Numbered from the stretch's first letter, positions 15,378 through 24,753 are shown. The stretch: 45,337 bases of DNA from Gemmatimonadota bacterium (GCA_009841475.1 VXLT01000301.1:1-45337); one strand, 5' to 3'. A program made the numbers and translations. The notes: a model not told the origin generated them from the sequence alone.

Positions 15378-16195
15378 GGCTGGCACCGAGGGCAGAAGAA
15401 GGCGGAGCGCCCGCCGAAGACGACGCGCTCGATCGGGGTGCGACACCGGTGGCAGGGCCGCCCTTCCCGGCCGTATGCGTGGAGCCGCCTCTGGAACAGG
15501 CCCTCGTTGCCGTTGGGGGCCCGGTAGTTGCGCAGGGTGGTGCCGCCGGCGCCGACAGCCGCGCGCAGGACACGCCTCAGCGCCCGGTGGAGGCGGACTG
15601 CGCCGGCGTCACCGATCTGGTTGGAGGGTGCGCGCGGGTGGATGCGTGCGGACCAGAGCGCCTCGACCGCGTAGATGTTCCCGGTGCCCGCGATCCTGCG
15701 CTGGTCGAGGAGCAGCGAGCGCACCGGCGCACGCGACCCGGACAGGATGCCGCGCATTCGTCGCCCGGTGAAGGAGCGGGAGAGGGGTTCGGGGCCAAGC
15801 TGCCGGGACCATCGCGTCCACTCGGCGCGGGACAGCTGGCGCAGGCGTCCGAAGCGGCGGACATCGTCGTAGGCCACGCACGCGCCGCCATCCAGGTGGA
15901 ACAGGACCGCCGGATGGGTGGACGCCGGCGGGACCCCGGGCCCCGGCCCCGGCACCAGGCGCCCGGTCATGCCGAGATTGACCACAACCCGGGTGGCGTC
16001 TTCAAGGACCAGAACCACGTTCTTGCCCCGCCTGCCGACCTCGCTGAAGCGCTTCCCCCGCAGTGCGGCGCCGAATTGCGGCGCCGACCCGGCCACCACA
16101 TCTTCCCGCAGCACGGTGACACTGCGGATCACCCTGCCCGGAAGGATGCCGGCCAGCGCCCGCGCGATCGTCTCGGCTTCGGGAAGCTCAGGCAT
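15371..16195 (-). CDS. mutM: Formamidopyrimidine-DNA glycosylase
   Basis: The enzyme removes 8-oxoguanine and formamidopyrimidines from DNA and nicks the abasic site. The N-terminal MPELPEAET supplies the catalytic Pro2 and Glu3, and Lys58 in GRRGKNVVLVLED matches the conserved active-site Lys57 of E. coli. DQRRIAGTGNIYA is the helix-two-turn-helix region. The C-terminal zinc finger is complete: CHRC and CPRC separated by 16 residues. The frame extends upstream but Pro2 must follow the initiator, which fixes the ATG at 16195. It is 274 residues, normal length. It overlaps the start of the M16 gene, an unexpected pairing of DNA repair with a secreted peptidase. Confidence 0.95.
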   Translation of the reverse strand: MPELPEAETIARALAGILPGRVIRSVTVLREDVVAGSAPQFGAALRGKRFSEVGRRGKNVVLVLEDATRVVVNLGMTGRLVPGPGPGVPPASTHPAVLFHLDGGACVAYDDVRRFGRLRQLSRAEWTRWSRQLGPEPLSRSFTGRRMRGILSGSRAPVRSLLLDQRRIAGTGNIYAVEALWSARIHPRAPSNQIGDAGAVRLHRALRRVLRAAVGAGGTTLRNYRAPNGNEGLFQRRLHAYGREGRPCHRCRTPIERVVFGGRSAFFCPRCQPC

Positions 16196-16283
16196 GGACC
16201 CGGCAATCCGTGGATGAATCCGCGCGGGCACCGGGAGCGCAGGAACGCAGCGCACGGCCGGCCGGGGTCACCGACACCGCACT

Positions 16284-16604
16284 CTACTCCAGCGCCACCG
16301 CGGTGCCGCTCGTGGTGACCATGAGCATGCCGTTCCCCGTCCCCAGCACCTCGTAGTCCAGATCCACCCCGATGACCGCGTCGGCACCGCGGGCGCGCGC
16401 TTCGGTCGCCATGTCACGCAACGACTCCTCCCGGGCCGTGCGCAACGCTTTCTCGTAGGCGCCTGAGCGGCCCCCGACGATGTCCCGGATCCCTGCCAGG
16501 AAGTCCTTGACGATGTTGGCGCCGATGATCGCTTCGCCGGTGACGATGCCGAGGTATTCGCGGATGCGGGATCCCTCAACCGAATTCGTAGTCGTGATGA
16601 TCAA
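16284..16604 (-). CDS. YbjQ/UPF0145 family protein
   Basis: The 106-residue protein matches the YbjQ fold throughout: [26 protein letters not shown] at the start, a middle helix with [22 protein letters not shown], and [18 protein letters not shown] at the end. The family is a small soluble pentamer of unknown function, sometimes labelled heavy-metal binding. No Cys or His cluster is present here, so metal binding is not supported. It is complete and lies 88 bases upstream of mutM on the same strand. Confidence 0.88.
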   Translation of the reverse strand: MIITTTNSVEGSRIREYLGIVTGEAIIGANIVKDFLAGIRDIVGGRSGAYEKALRTAREESLRDMATEARARGADAVIGVDLDYEVLGTGNGMLMVTTSGTAVALE

Positions 16605-16646
16605 CGCTGCTGTTCCTCCAATCCGTGTGGTATTCCGTGTCTGCCG

Positions 16647-17915
16647 TTACCCTCGCCGCTCCGCCTCCCGCCACCCGATGTCGCCGCGGAACTGCCGTCC
16701 CTCGAAGGTGATCGACGCGGCCGCATCCCGGCTCGCCGCCCGCGCGCGGCCGAAATCCCGGTCCACCGCGGTCACGGCCAGAACGCGCCCGCCTGACGTG
16801 ACGAGCCGCCCGGACTCGAGGGCTGTGCCGGCGTGGAAGACTTGCACCCCGCCCGGCAGGGGCGGGATCGTGATGGGCACGCCCTTCCGGTATGCGCCCG
16901 GATACCCGTCGGCGGCAAGCACGGTGGTCACCGCCGCCGCATCCGCGAAGCTCGGCGAGTGGCCGGAGAGGCCCGATCCCTCCGCCATCGAGAGCATCGG
17001 CTCGAGGAGCGACGAAGAGAGCAGAGGCAGCACGGCCTGGGTCTCCGGATCGCCGAAGCGACAGTTGAATTCGACGACCCTGGGGCCGTCGCCGGTGATC
17101 ATCAGCCCCGCATACAACAGGCCGCTGAAGGGGCTTCCACCCTCGGCCAGCGCCCGCAGTACCGGCGCTACGATCCGGTCCGCCACCTCATGCATCAGCT
17201 CATCGGTCACGAATCCCACCGGAGCGTAGGCCCCCATCCCGCCAGTGTTCGGCCCGGTGTCGCCCTCGCCGATCCGCTTGTGGTCCTGCGAGGAGAGGAG
17301 CGCCACGAAGTCCTCCCCGTCGGCCAGGCAGAATACCGAGAGCTCCTCTCCTTCCATGCACTCCTCGATCACGACCCGCCGCCCCGCCTCCCCGAAAGCC
17401 CCCGCGAACATGTCCCGCGCCGTCGCCACCGCATCGGCCACCGTGCGGCACACCACCGCCCCCTTCCCGGCCGCCAGCCCCGACGCCTTCACCACGATGG
17501 GCGTGCCCATCGCCTCGATGTGGGCCTCGGCCGCGTCACCGTTCGTGTGGACCTCGTACGCCGCGGTCGGCACGCCGGCACCCGCCATCAGATCCTTGGC
17601 GAACGCCTTGCTGGACTCGATTCTGGCGGCGGCGGCCGAGGGGCCGAAGACGGGAATGCCGACGCGCCTGAGCCGGTCCGCCAGGCCGGCGGCCAGAGGC
17701 GTCTCGGGTCCGACCACGACGAGGTCGATCCGACTGGCGGCCGCCCACCCGGCGAGCGCCACCACGTCCGCCGGCGAGATGCCCACCCCGGTGCAGAGCG
17801 GCGCCATCCCCCCGTTCGGCAGCGTCGCGAAGAACGAGGCCGAGGGCGCGTCGCGGCGGAGCTTCCACAGCAGCGCGTGTTCGCGGCCGCCGTTGCCCGC
17901 GATCAGGATGCGCAT
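16647..17915 (-). CDS. purD: Phosphoribosylamine-glycine ligase
   Basis: The enzyme joins glycine to phosphoribosylamine with ATP, forming GAR in purine synthesis. The 422-residue protein begins MRILIAGNGGREHALLWKL, the classic PurD N-terminus, and has the ATP-grasp segments VVKASGLAAGKGAVVC and LLSSQDHKRIGEGDTGPNTG, then EFNCRFGDPETQAVL near the metal site. The ATG at 17915 was chosen for this N-terminus; the frame runs upstream into the M48 gene. It is unfused, without PurM or PurN, and no other purine gene is in the window. It follows the M48 protease gene by 34 bases. Confidence 0.96.
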   Translation of the reverse strand: MRILIAGNGGREHALLWKLRRDAPSASFFATLPNGGMAPLCTGVGISPADVVALAGWAAASRIDLVVVGPETPLAAGLADRLRRVGIPVFGPSAAAARIESSKAFAKDLMAGAGVPTAAYEVHTNGDAAEAHIEAMGTPIVVKASGLAAGKGAVVCRTVADAVATARDMFAGAFGEAGRRVVIEECMEGEELSVFCLADGEDFVALLSSQDHKRIGEGDTGPNTGGMGAYAPVGFVTDELMHEVADRIVAPVLRALAEGGSPFSGLLYAGLMITGDGPRVVEFNCRFGDPETQAVLPLLSSSLLEPMLSMAEGSGLSGHSPSFADAAAVTTVLAADGYPGAYRKGVPITIPPLPGGVQVFHAGTALESGRLVTSGGRVLAVTAVDRDFGRARAASRDAAASITFEGRQFRGDIGWREAERRG

Positions 17916-17949
17916 CGGTCCCCCCCCGGACCGGCCTTTCTCTCCCCGG

Positions 17950-18957
17950 TCACCTCCTGAAGTTCTCCCAGAAGGTCTCGCCGGCACGCCTGGCGGCACC
18001 GGCCATCTGGCCCAGCACGTCCTTCGCTCCCTTCCTGTAGGCGTTCGCCGCCTGGGAAAGGTCTTCCGCATACGACGGATCGGGTTCGCCCCGCCGCTGG
18101 TACTCTCCGCGCAACACCCGGTCGTACTCGCCGCTCTCGATCCAGGCCCGAAGCTCCGAGACCCGGAGGACCGAGAAGGGATGGGTGGCCATGACCAGCG
18201 CCAGCACCTTGAAGACCTGGTCGGCGAGATCGCCGGCCTCGCGGTACTCCTCCGCCTGGCGGATGAACTCGGGGAGCGAGGTTTCTTCGTCGGAGCCGCC
18301 TCCGGCCATCTTGAGCATCGTCGACATGGACTGGTCCGGATCCTGGATCGCGAGCAGTCCCGCGCGGTCGGCCGACAGCTCGCTCTTCCGCGCCCACTCC
18401 AGCAGTCCCAGCAGGATGGCCGCGGCAGCCAGCCCGACGATCGGGAAGCCCAGTGTGGCAAGCCTCCTGAGCAGCTCGGTCATCGTCCGGTAGAGGACGT
18501 GGTCGCTCATGACGTGCCCGACTTCATGGCCCATGACGAACGAGACCTGCCGGTCGTTGAGCAGCGCCAGGGCCCCCGAGTTGAGGATGATGAACGGCTT
18601 GTCCATCCCGTAGGCACCCGCGTTGACAACCGGATTCTGGGACACAAAGAGCGGGTAGCGCTCGGGCGCGTCGAGAGTGTCGCAGACGTCCGTATACAGG
18701 TCCCAGAGGTGCGGGAACTGGTTCGGGCCCACGCGCACCGCATTCGCCTGAAAGGCCAGCCGGACGGGCTTCTCGCCGAAGAAGCCGAACAGCGCCCGGA
18801 GGACCTGGTCGAAGAGGGGCAGTTTTCGCAGCGCGGTGAGCGCGGCCCGGTCGGCGGGGTGCTCCCAGGCTCGTGACGAGATGCCGGTCAGGATCCGTCT
18901 GTTTCCGGAACCGCCGGCGCCCTGGCCGTTCGAATCGGTGAGGTCGTGGCTGGTCAT
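17950..18957 (-). CDS. M48-family membrane zinc metallopeptidase
   Basis: The 335-residue protein has the zinc motif HEVGH at 144-148 in SFVMGHEVGHVMSDHVLYR and the third ligand Glu193 in KSELSADRAG, with the nearby conserved Asp197. One strong hydrophobic stretch (about 168-187) lies between them, and the N-terminal part has a further moderately hydrophobic segment. M48 enzymes such as HtpX and Oma1 cleave damaged membrane proteins on the cytoplasmic or matrix side. This one is closest in layout to the short bacterial M48 proteins of unknown substrate. The first 30 residues are polar and poorly conserved. Confidence 0.88.
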   Translation of the reverse strand: MTSHDLTDSNGQGAGGSGNRRILTGISSRAWEHPADRAALTALRKLPLFDQVLRALFGFFGEKPVRLAFQANAVRVGPNQFPHLWDLYTDVCDTLDAPERYPLFVSQNPVVNAGAYGMDKPFIILNSGALALLNDRQVSFVMGHEVGHVMSDHVLYRTMTELLRRLATLGFPIVGLAAAAILLGLLEWARKSELSADRAGLLAIQDPDQSMSTMLKMAGGGSDEETSLPEFIRQAEEYREAGDLADQVFKVLALVMATHPFSVLRVSELRAWIESGEYDRVLRGEYQRRGEPDPSYAEDLSQAANAYRKGAKDVLGQMAGAARRAGETFWENFRR

Positions 18958-18986
18958 GTTGCGTTCCTGTTCGGGTGGGTAGGGAT

Positions 18987-20168
18987 TCAGGAGGTACGAA
19001 GTGCCTGCTCCAGGTCTTCAACCAGGTCGCGCCCGTCCTCGATACCGACGGAAAACCGCACCAGGCCGTTCGTGATCCCCATGCGCAGGCGGGCCTCTTC
19101 CGGAACGGAGGCATGCGTCATCACGGAAGGAATCGAGATCATCGACTCCACGCCGCCCAGGCTCTCGGCGAGCCGGAAGAGGCGGGTGCGCTCCACCATC
19201 CGCCTGGCGTCGGCTTGCGACAGCTCGGCCGATAGCATGCCGGAGAATCCGGTCATCTGGAGGCGGGCCAGGTCGTGCCGGGGGTGCGCGGGCAGACCCG
19301 GGTAGTGGACCGCGCGCACCGCCGGGTGGGACTGGAGGAACTCGGCGATCAGCATCCCGTTCCGGTTGTGGCGTTCCATGCGCAGATGCAGGGTGCGGGT
19401 GCCGCGCAGCGTCAGCCACGAGTCCATCGGTCCGGGAAGGGGCCCGGTGGACTTGCGCACGAAGTGCAGTTCTTCCGCCAGGGAGTCGTCGTTGACGATG
19501 AGGATGCCGCCGAGCACGTCCGAGTGGCCGCTGAGGTACTTCGTGGTGGAGTGCATGGCAACATCCGCGCCGAGCGCGAGGGGCCGCTGGTTCGACGGGG
19601 ACGCGAAGGTGCTGTCCACGCACAGGAGGACGCCCCGCGCCCGTGCGACCCCCGCGATCGCCTCGATGTCGGCGATGCGCATGAGCGGGTTCGACGGCGT
19701 CTCGAGATGGATCAGGCGGGTCTGCGGCCGGATCGCCGACTCCACCGCGGCGAGATCGCGGGTGTCCACCAGGGTGACGTCGATCCCGAGCCGGGCCAGG
19801 ACCTGTGTGAACATCCGCGTGGTGCCGCCGTAGGTGTTCTCCTCGCTGATGATGTGGCCGCCTCCGGCCACCGCCTTGGCGAGACACTCGATGGCGGCGA
19901 GGCCGCTGGAGAACGCGATTCCGTGACGGCCGCCCTCCAACGCCGCGATGTTGGCCTCGGAGGCTTCCCGGGTGGGGTTCTGCAGGCGCGCGTACTCGTA
20001 GCCCCGGTGCCGCCCGATCCCGTCCTGCACGTAGGTGGAGGTCTGGAAGATGGGCGTGGTGATCGCGCCGGTGACCGGTTCCGGGGACTGCCCGGCGTGG
20101 ACGCAGAGGGTGTCGAAGCGGCCCGCCCCGGAGTTGGATCCCGGTTCCCTCGGCGACGGATCGGACAA
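18987..20168 (-). CDS. PLP-dependent cystathionine gamma-synthase / gamma-lyase family enzyme
   Basis: The 393-residue protein is a trans-sulfuration enzyme: FDTLCVHAGQSPEPVTGAIT at the start, EYARLQNPTREASE for the phosphate-binding Tyr/Arg segment, and the PLP Lys210 in MHSTTKYLSGHSDVLGG. SLGGVESMISIPSVMTHAS and VRFSVGIEDGRDL complete the family pattern. There is no ATG near the conserved start; TTG at 20168 follows an AGGAG site and gives the right N-terminus. Compared with the copy at 2397-3584 it keeps more of the CGS/CGL consensus (CVHAGQ and NPTR), so this is the better candidate for methionine or cysteine synthesis. Specificity is not resolved. Confidence 0.88.
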   Translation of the reverse strand: MSDPSPREPGSNSGAGRFDTLCVHAGQSPEPVTGAITTPIFQTSTYVQDGIGRHRGYEYARLQNPTREASEANIAALEGGRHGIAFSSGLAAIECLAKAVAGGGHIISEENTYGGTTRMFTQVLARLGIDVTLVDTRDLAAVESAIRPQTRLIHLETPSNPLMRIADIEAIAGVARARGVLLCVDSTFASPSNQRPLALGADVAMHSTTKYLSGHSDVLGGILIVNDDSLAEELHFVRKSTGPLPGPMDSWLTLRGTRTLHLRMERHNRNGMLIAEFLQSHPAVRAVHYPGLPAHPRHDLARLQMTGFSGMLSAELSQADARRMVERTRLFRLAESLGGVESMISIPSVMTHASVPEEARLRMGITNGLVRFSVGIEDGRDLVEDLEQALRTS

Positions 20169-20241
20169 CGGCGGGTCTCCTGTGGATGCGGGGGCGGCCG
20201 GCCGGCTGCGTCCGCGGCGTCCGCCTGGGCCGGCCGGTCTG

Positions 20242-20247
20242 AATATA
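20242..20247 (-). promoter_or_regulatory. Candidate -10 (TATATT) for the reverse trans-sulfuration gene
   Basis: On the reverse strand GCTATATTC lies about 74 bases before the TTG start. It differs from the TANCTT pattern by one base. It is the only AT-rich hexamer in that part of the divergent region. Confidence 0.4.
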
Positions 20248-20337
20248 GCATCCGGCCCGTGGACGGGCGGGCGGGCGATCGGGAGGTCATCGCTGGAATG
20301 CGACGAGGGCTTGTCCACGGGGTGCGGGCGCTGTGCT

Positions 20338-20343
20338 AACTTT
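20338..20343 (+). promoter_or_regulatory. Candidate -10 box (TAACTT) for glmM-glmS
   Basis: GCTAACTTTCCG lies about 73 bases before the glmM ATG, and nearly the same sequence, GCTAACTTCCG, lies before alaS. A TTGTCC at 20311-20316 is upstream, but the 21-base spacing is too long for a standard promoter. Confidence 0.4.
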
Positions 20344-20415
20344 CCGTGCGCATCGGTGTCCGGCCCGCCCGTCCGGTTTCCTGATGCAATCCTTCCCACC
20401 CCGACCCGACGCAGC

Positions 20416-21867
20416 ATGCCGATCGATCTTCCCGCCGACCTCATGGTGAGCGTCTCCGGTTTCCGGGGGCGCGTGGGGCCGTCGCTTACGCCGGAGCTGG
20501 TCGCGGGGCTGGGTGCGGCCTACGGGGCTTTCCTGCGGGACGACGGGGACGGGGACGGGGACACGGTGATCGTGGGGCGCGATTCGCGGACGTCGGGACC
20601 GATGCTGATGCGGGCTGCGGTGGCGGGGTTGCTCTCGGCCGGGTGCAGGGTGGTCGAGCTCGGCGTCGTTCCCACGCCGACGCTGATGTTGGCGGTGAAG
20701 GACGCGGGCGCCGCGGGGGGGATCGCCGTGACCGCTAGCCACAACCCGGCCGAGTGGAATGCGCTCAAGTTCGCCGCGCGCGGAGGCGCCTTCCTCCTGC
20801 CTGAGCGCATGGAACGCTTCCAGCGACGGTTGGCGGAGGAGGATCCGGCGCGGGTGGACTGGGATGCGATTCCGGCCGTGTCCGGCGATGACGCCGCTCC
20901 CGGGCGGCACGTCGAGCGCATTCTGGGGCTGCCGTTCGTGGATGTGGCCGCGCTGCGGCGGGCGCGGATGCGCGTCGCGCTGGACTGCGTGAACGGCGCG
21001 GGGGGGGTCGTGCTGCCGGAGCTGCTGGAGCGGCTCGGCTGCGAGGTGCACGCGATCGGGACGGAACCGCACGGGAGGTTCCACCGTGACCCGGAGCCCA
21101 CCGCGCGGAACCTGGCCGCGCTGGGCGAGCTTGTGCGCGGGTGCGGTGCCCGGATCGGGTTCGCGGTCGATCCCGACGCCGACCGGCTGTCGCTGGTGGA
21201 CGAGCGGGGACGTGCGCTGGGCGAGGATCTGACCCTGGCGCTCGCCGCGGACGTGGTGCTCGGGCGCCAACCGGGCCGCGTGGTGACCAACCTGTCGACG
21301 AGCCGCGTGGTGGAGGATGTTGCGCGCAGCCACGGGTGCGGTGTGGCGCGGGCCCCCGTGGGCGAGATCAACGTGGTGGTGAGGATGGTCGCGGAGGGTG
21401 CGGTGGTGGGGGGGGAGGGGAATGGCGGCGTGATCGTGCCGGCGCTGCAACACACCCGGGACGCGCCCGCCGGGGCCGCGCTGCTGCTCCAGTACCTGGC
21501 CTGCGAGCCCGGCGTTCCGCTGTCGGAGCGCATCGCCGCGCTTCCAGCCTACACGATTGTGAAGGAGAAGGCCGCCTTCCCCCGGGAGGCGCTCGATACG
21601 GCGTACCAGGCCCTCGCCGAAGAGCTGCCCCCGGGGCGCCAGGACGAGTCCGACGGGCTGCGGATCGAGTGGCCGGCCGAGCGAGCATGGTTGCATGTGC
21701 GTCCGTCGGGCACCGAGCCCGTGGTACGCCTGATCGCCGAAGCGCCGAAGCCCGCGTCGGCACGATCGCTGGTCGGCCGGGCTCGGCGGGTACTGGAGGC
21801 CTGCGGCCCGTTCGGGGCGCGGCAGGAGGCGCAGGCTCGCGGACCGGCGGGGAACGCGGCCGGCTGA
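20416..21867 (+). CDS. glmM: Phosphoglucosamine mutase-type phosphohexomutase
   Basis: The enzyme interconverts glucosamine-6-phosphate and glucosamine-1-phosphate on the way to UDP-GlcNAc. The phospho-accepting Ser lies in VTASHNPAEWNALKF, the Mg-binding loop is DPDADRLSLVDERG, and the C-terminal phosphate-binding loop is RPSGTEPVVR. The protein has 483 residues, slightly longer than most GlmM. ASHNP followed by W, and a relaxed sugar-binding loop (GGEGNGGVIVP), also fit phosphomannomutase/GlmM-like archaeal-type enzymes, but the direct coupling to glmS (TGATG overlap) argues for the glucosamine role. A run of three GGGGAC hexamers near codons 45-50 encodes DGDGDGD in a surface loop. No Shine-Dalgarno is obvious. 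Confidence 0.88.
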   Translation: MPIDLPADLMVSVSGFRGRVGPSLTPELVAGLGAAYGAFLRDDGDGDGDTVIVGRDSRTSGPMLMRAAVAGLLSAGCRVVELGVVPTPTLMLAVKDAGAAGGIAVTASHNPAEWNALKFAARGGAFLLPERMERFQRRLAEEDPARVDWDAIPAVSGDDAAPGRHVERILGLPFVDVAALRRARMRVALDCVNGAGGVVLPELLERLGCEVHAIGTEPHGRFHRDPEPTARNLAALGELVRGCGARIGFAVDPDADRLSLVDERGRALGEDLTLALAADVVLGRQPGRVVTNLSTSRVVEDVARSHGCGVARAPVGEINVVVRMVAEGAVVGGEGNGGVIVPALQHTRDAPAGAALLLQYLACEPGVPLSERIAALPAYTIVKEKAAFPREALDTAYQALAEELPPGRQDESDGLRIEWPAERAWLHVRPSGTEPVVRLIAEAPKPASARSLVGRARRVLEACGPFGARQEAQARGPAGNAAG

Positions 21868-23702
21868 TGTGCGGAATCATCGGCTACATCGGCCCGCGGC
21901 AGGCCGGCCCGATCCTGATGGAGGGGCTCAAGCGCCTGGAATACCGGGGTTACGACTCGGCCGGGCTGGCCATCGTAACCGGCCGGGACCTCGCGGTGGA
22001 GAAGTGCCCGGGGAAGATCGCGGGGCTGGAAGAAGCGCTCAATGGCCGCATCCCAAAGGGCAGTTGCGGGATCGCCCACACCCGCTGGGCGACCCATGGC
22101 GTCCCGAACCGGGCGAACGCGCACCCGCACCTCTCCCCCACGGACGACATTGCCCTGGTCCACAACGGCATCATCGAGAGCGCCGCGCGCCAGCGGCCTC
22201 TGCTCCGCGACCTGGGCTACCATTTCCGCAGCGACACCGACACGGAGGTGCTCGTCCACCTGATCGATCTCGCCTTTCGCGAGTGCGACCTGCTCGAGGA
22301 CGCCGTGGCCGGGGCGCTGGCGAGGGTGGAAGGTACCTACGGCATCGCGGTCGTCAGCACGCGTGACCCCGGGAAGATCGTAGTGGCCCGCAACGGCAGC
22401 CCGATCCTCCTCGGCATCGGCGCGAACAACGAGTACCTGGTGGCCTCCGACGCGGCTGCGGTCGTCGCGCACACCCAGAAGGTCGTGCGGCTGGGCGACG
22501 GCGACTCCGCGGTGCTGAGCCGTGACGGCTACCGCACCTTCGATCCGGCCAGGCGCGCGGTCAGCCGCGGCTCCCACATCGTCACCTGGGACGCGGAGAC
22601 GGTGGGCAAGGGTGGCTACGACCACTACATGTACAAGGAGATCCGCGAACAGCCCTCTTCGTTGCGTGACGTGATGCGGGGGCGGCTTCTCGGGGAGGAG
22701 GGCACCGCGCGGCTCGGCGGGATCACCATGTCCGACCTGGAGCTGCTGGAGGTCGACCGGATCGTCATCACCGCCTGCGGGACGAGCTGGCATGCGGGGC
22801 TGATCGGCGCGCGCATGATCGAGGAGATGGCCAGGATCCCCGTCACGGTCGAGTACGCGTCGGAGTTCCGCTACCGCAACGCGGTTCTGGCGCCCACCAC
22901 CCTGGTCATGGGGATCAGCCAGTCCGGCGAAACCGCCGACACCCTGGCCGCGCTCCGTGAGGCGAAGCGGCGCGGCTGCCCGATCATGGGGATCGTCAAC
23001 GTGGTCGGCTCGACAATCGCGGCCGAGACCGATTTCGGCATGTACCTTCACGCCGGACCGGAGATCGGGGTGGCTTCGACCAAGGCGTTCTCCAGCCAGG
23101 TCGTCGCCCTCGCCCTTTTCACGCTCTACCTCGCCCGGCGCAGGAACATGTCGGTCCTCGACGGGCGCAGGCTGGTGCGGGCGCTTGCCGGGCTGCCGGA
23201 CCAGGTGGAAGAGGTCCTGAAGGTGGACGAGCACGCCAGGGAGCTGGCGCGCACCTACCGGGACGCGCCCAACTTCCTCTATCTCGGGCGCGGGTACCAG
23301 TTCCCGGTAGCCCTCGAGGGAGCTCTGAAGTTGAAGGAGGTAAGTTACATTCATGCAGAAGGTTACCCTGCCGCGGAAATGAAGCACGGCCCGATCGCGC
23401 TCATCGACGAAAACATGCCTGTGGTCGTCCTGGCGCCGCGCGACGGAGTGTATGCCAAGACCCTCTCCAACATCGAGGAGGTGCGGGCGCGTCATGGCCG
23501 GGTGATCGCGGTCGTCAACGACGAGGAGGCGGAGGTGGCGGACCGGGTGGACGATGTGATCGTGGTCCCCTCCACCGTGCCTGCACTCATGCCCGTGCTC
23601 GCCACCGTCCCCCTTCAGCTGCTCGCCTATCACATGGCGGTGATGCGCGGCTGCGACGTGGACCAGCCGCGCAACCTCGCCAAGTCCGTGACGGTGGAGT
23701 GA
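21867..23702 (+). CDS. glmS: Glutamine-fructose-6-phosphate aminotransferase (isomerizing)
   Basis: The enzyme makes glucosamine-6-phosphate from fructose-6-phosphate and glutamine. MCGIIGYIG gives the N-terminal nucleophile Cys, exposed after Met removal, followed by [12 protein letters not shown] and [12 protein letters not shown] of the glutaminase domain. Two SIS domains follow ([12 protein letters not shown] and [19 protein letters not shown]; later [20 protein letters not shown]), and the end [13 protein letters not shown] is the GlmS hallmark. It has 611 residues, full length. The ATG is shared with the glmM stop (TGATG), so the two consecutive pathway enzymes are translationally coupled. 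There is no room for a glmS ribozyme. Confidence 0.97.
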   Translation: MCGIIGYIGPRQAGPILMEGLKRLEYRGYDSAGLAIVTGRDLAVEKCPGKIAGLEEALNGRIPKGSCGIAHTRWATHGVPNRANAHPHLSPTDDIALVHNGIIESAARQRPLLRDLGYHFRSDTDTEVLVHLIDLAFRECDLLEDAVAGALARVEGTYGIAVVSTRDPGKIVVARNGSPILLGIGANNEYLVASDAAAVVAHTQKVVRLGDGDSAVLSRDGYRTFDPARRAVSRGSHIVTWDAETVGKGGYDHYMYKEIREQPSSLRDVMRGRLLGEEGTARLGGITMSDLELLEVDRIVITACGTSWHAGLIGARMIEEMARIPVTVEYASEFRYRNAVLAPTTLVMGISQSGETADTLAALREAKRRGCPIMGIVNVVGSTIAAETDFGMYLHAGPEIGVASTKAFSSQVVALALFTLYLARRRNMSVLDGRRLVRALAGLPDQVEEVLKVDEHARELARTYRDAPNFLYLGRGYQFPVALEGALKLKEVSYIHAEGYPAAEMKHGPIALIDENMPVVVLAPRDGVYAKTLSNIEEVRARHGRVIAVVNDEEAEVADRVDDVIVVPSTVPALMPVLATVPLQLLAYHMAVMRGCDVDQPRNLAKSVTVE

Positions 23703-23709
23703 GCTCCGC

Positions 23710-24150
23710 ATGAGGATCGTCGCACAGCGTGTGAGCGAGGCCTCCGTCACCTCGGAGGGGGAGACGCTCGGCGCGATCGGCCCGGGGCTGGTGGTGCTGG
23801 TGGGGTTCACCGCGGGCGACGACCCGGCCCGGGCCCGCTGGATGGCCGACAAGGTGGTCAATCTGCGCATCTTCAACGACGCGGCCGGGCGCATGAACCG
23901 GTCGGTGCGCGACGTTTCCGGCGAGGTGCTGGCGGTCTCCCAGTTCACTTTGTACGGCGACGCAACAAAGGGACGCCGGCCGTCCTTCATCCGCGCGGCC
24001 CGGCCGGAATCGGCCATACCCCTGTACGATGGTTTCGTGGCGGAGCTGCGCGAACTTCTGCCGGGCGCCGTACAAAGTGGCCGCTTCGGCGCTGCCATGG
24101 AGGTCGCGCTGGTCAACGACGGTCCCGTCACGCTGGTGATCGAGCGGTAG
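23710..24150 (+). CDS. dtd: D-aminoacyl-tRNA deacylase
   Basis: The enzyme hydrolyses D-amino acids (and glycine) mischarged on tRNA. The 146-residue protein begins [13 protein letters not shown] and has the two family signatures: [17 protein letters not shown] with the catalytic Thr region, and [11 protein letters not shown], the Gly-cis-Pro motif that excludes L-amino acids. It is full length and lies seven bases after glmS, so it is probably in the same transcript. A cytoplasmic dimer is expected from the family. Confidence 0.96.
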   Translation: MRIVAQRVSEASVTSEGETLGAIGPGLVVLVGFTAGDDPARARWMADKVVNLRIFNDAAGRMNRSVRDVSGEVLAVSQFTLYGDATKGRRPSFIRAARPESAIPLYDGFVAELRELLPGAVQSGRFGAAMEVALVNDGPVTLVIER

Positions 24151-24156
24151 CAGTCC

Positions 24157-24753
24157 GTGGTCATCCCCGTCGTACTTGCGTCCGCGTCTCCCCGGCGCGC
24201 CGAGGTTCTTGCCATGCTGGGGATTCCCTTCACGGTCGCGCCGGCCGGAGTGGAGGAGCGCATGCACCCCGCCGAATCGCCGCGGCGGTACGTGGAGCGG
24301 CTTGCGCGCGAAAAGGCCGCGGCGGTGGCTGCGGCCCACCCAGGCGCGCTCATCGTGGCCGGCGACACGATCGTCGTTCTCGGTGGGCGGGTTCTCGAGA
24401 AGCCGGCCGATCCGGCGGACGCGGCTGCCATGCTCGCCGCACTGTCGGCGAGGGCGCACACGGTCTACTCTGGTCTGGCACTCGCCCGAGGGAAGACGGT
24501 CGCTACGGGGGTCGCAGTGGCCCGGGTGGTCTTCCATGAGCTCGGGCGCGACCTCATCGACCGCTATGTGGAAACGGGGGAACCGCTGGACAAGGCCGGC
24601 GCATACGGGATTCAGGGATACGGATCCGCTCTGGTCAGGGAGATCGAGGGCGACTACTTCACCGTCGTGGGGCTGTCGGTGGCCGCTTTCGTGACGCTGC
24701 TCCCCGAGTTGGGCCTGGAGTACCGGCCGGGGGAGGGGGTGGTGGGACGATGA
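24157..24753 (+). CDS. maf: Maf-family nucleoside triphosphate pyrophosphatase
   Basis: The 198-residue protein begins with GTG six bases after dtd. VVLASASPRRAEVLAMLG is the Maf N-terminal signature, IVAGDTIVVLGGRVLEKP contains the catalytic Asp, and KAGAYGIQGYGSALVREIEG DY-type residues complete the family core. Maf proteins hydrolyse dTTP/UTP or modified pyrimidine triphosphates to monophosphates and are linked to septum control. The T-I-V form after GD in the active site suits the YhdE-like dTTP/UTP group, but this is a soft call. Co-transcription with glmS and dtd is likely. Confidence 0.93.
   Translation: MVIPVVLASASPRRAEVLAMLGIPFTVAPAGVEERMHPAESPRRYVERLAREKAAAVAAAHPGALIVAGDTIVVLGGRVLEKPADPADAAAMLAALSARAHTVYSGLALARGKTVATGVAVARVVFHELGRDLIDRYVETGEPLDKAGAYGIQGYGSALVREIEGDYFTVVGLSVAAFVTLLPELGLEYRPGEGVVGR

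Noticed and set aside
21840-21870. A glmS ribozyme before glmS
   Set aside because: glmS starts inside the glmM stop codon, so there is no leader to hold one.
21549-24461. A 970-codon open frame on the reverse strand across glmM, glmS, dtd and maf
   Set aside because: It is antisense to four clearly conserved genes; long antisense frames are expected at this GC content, and its translation has no recognisable domain.
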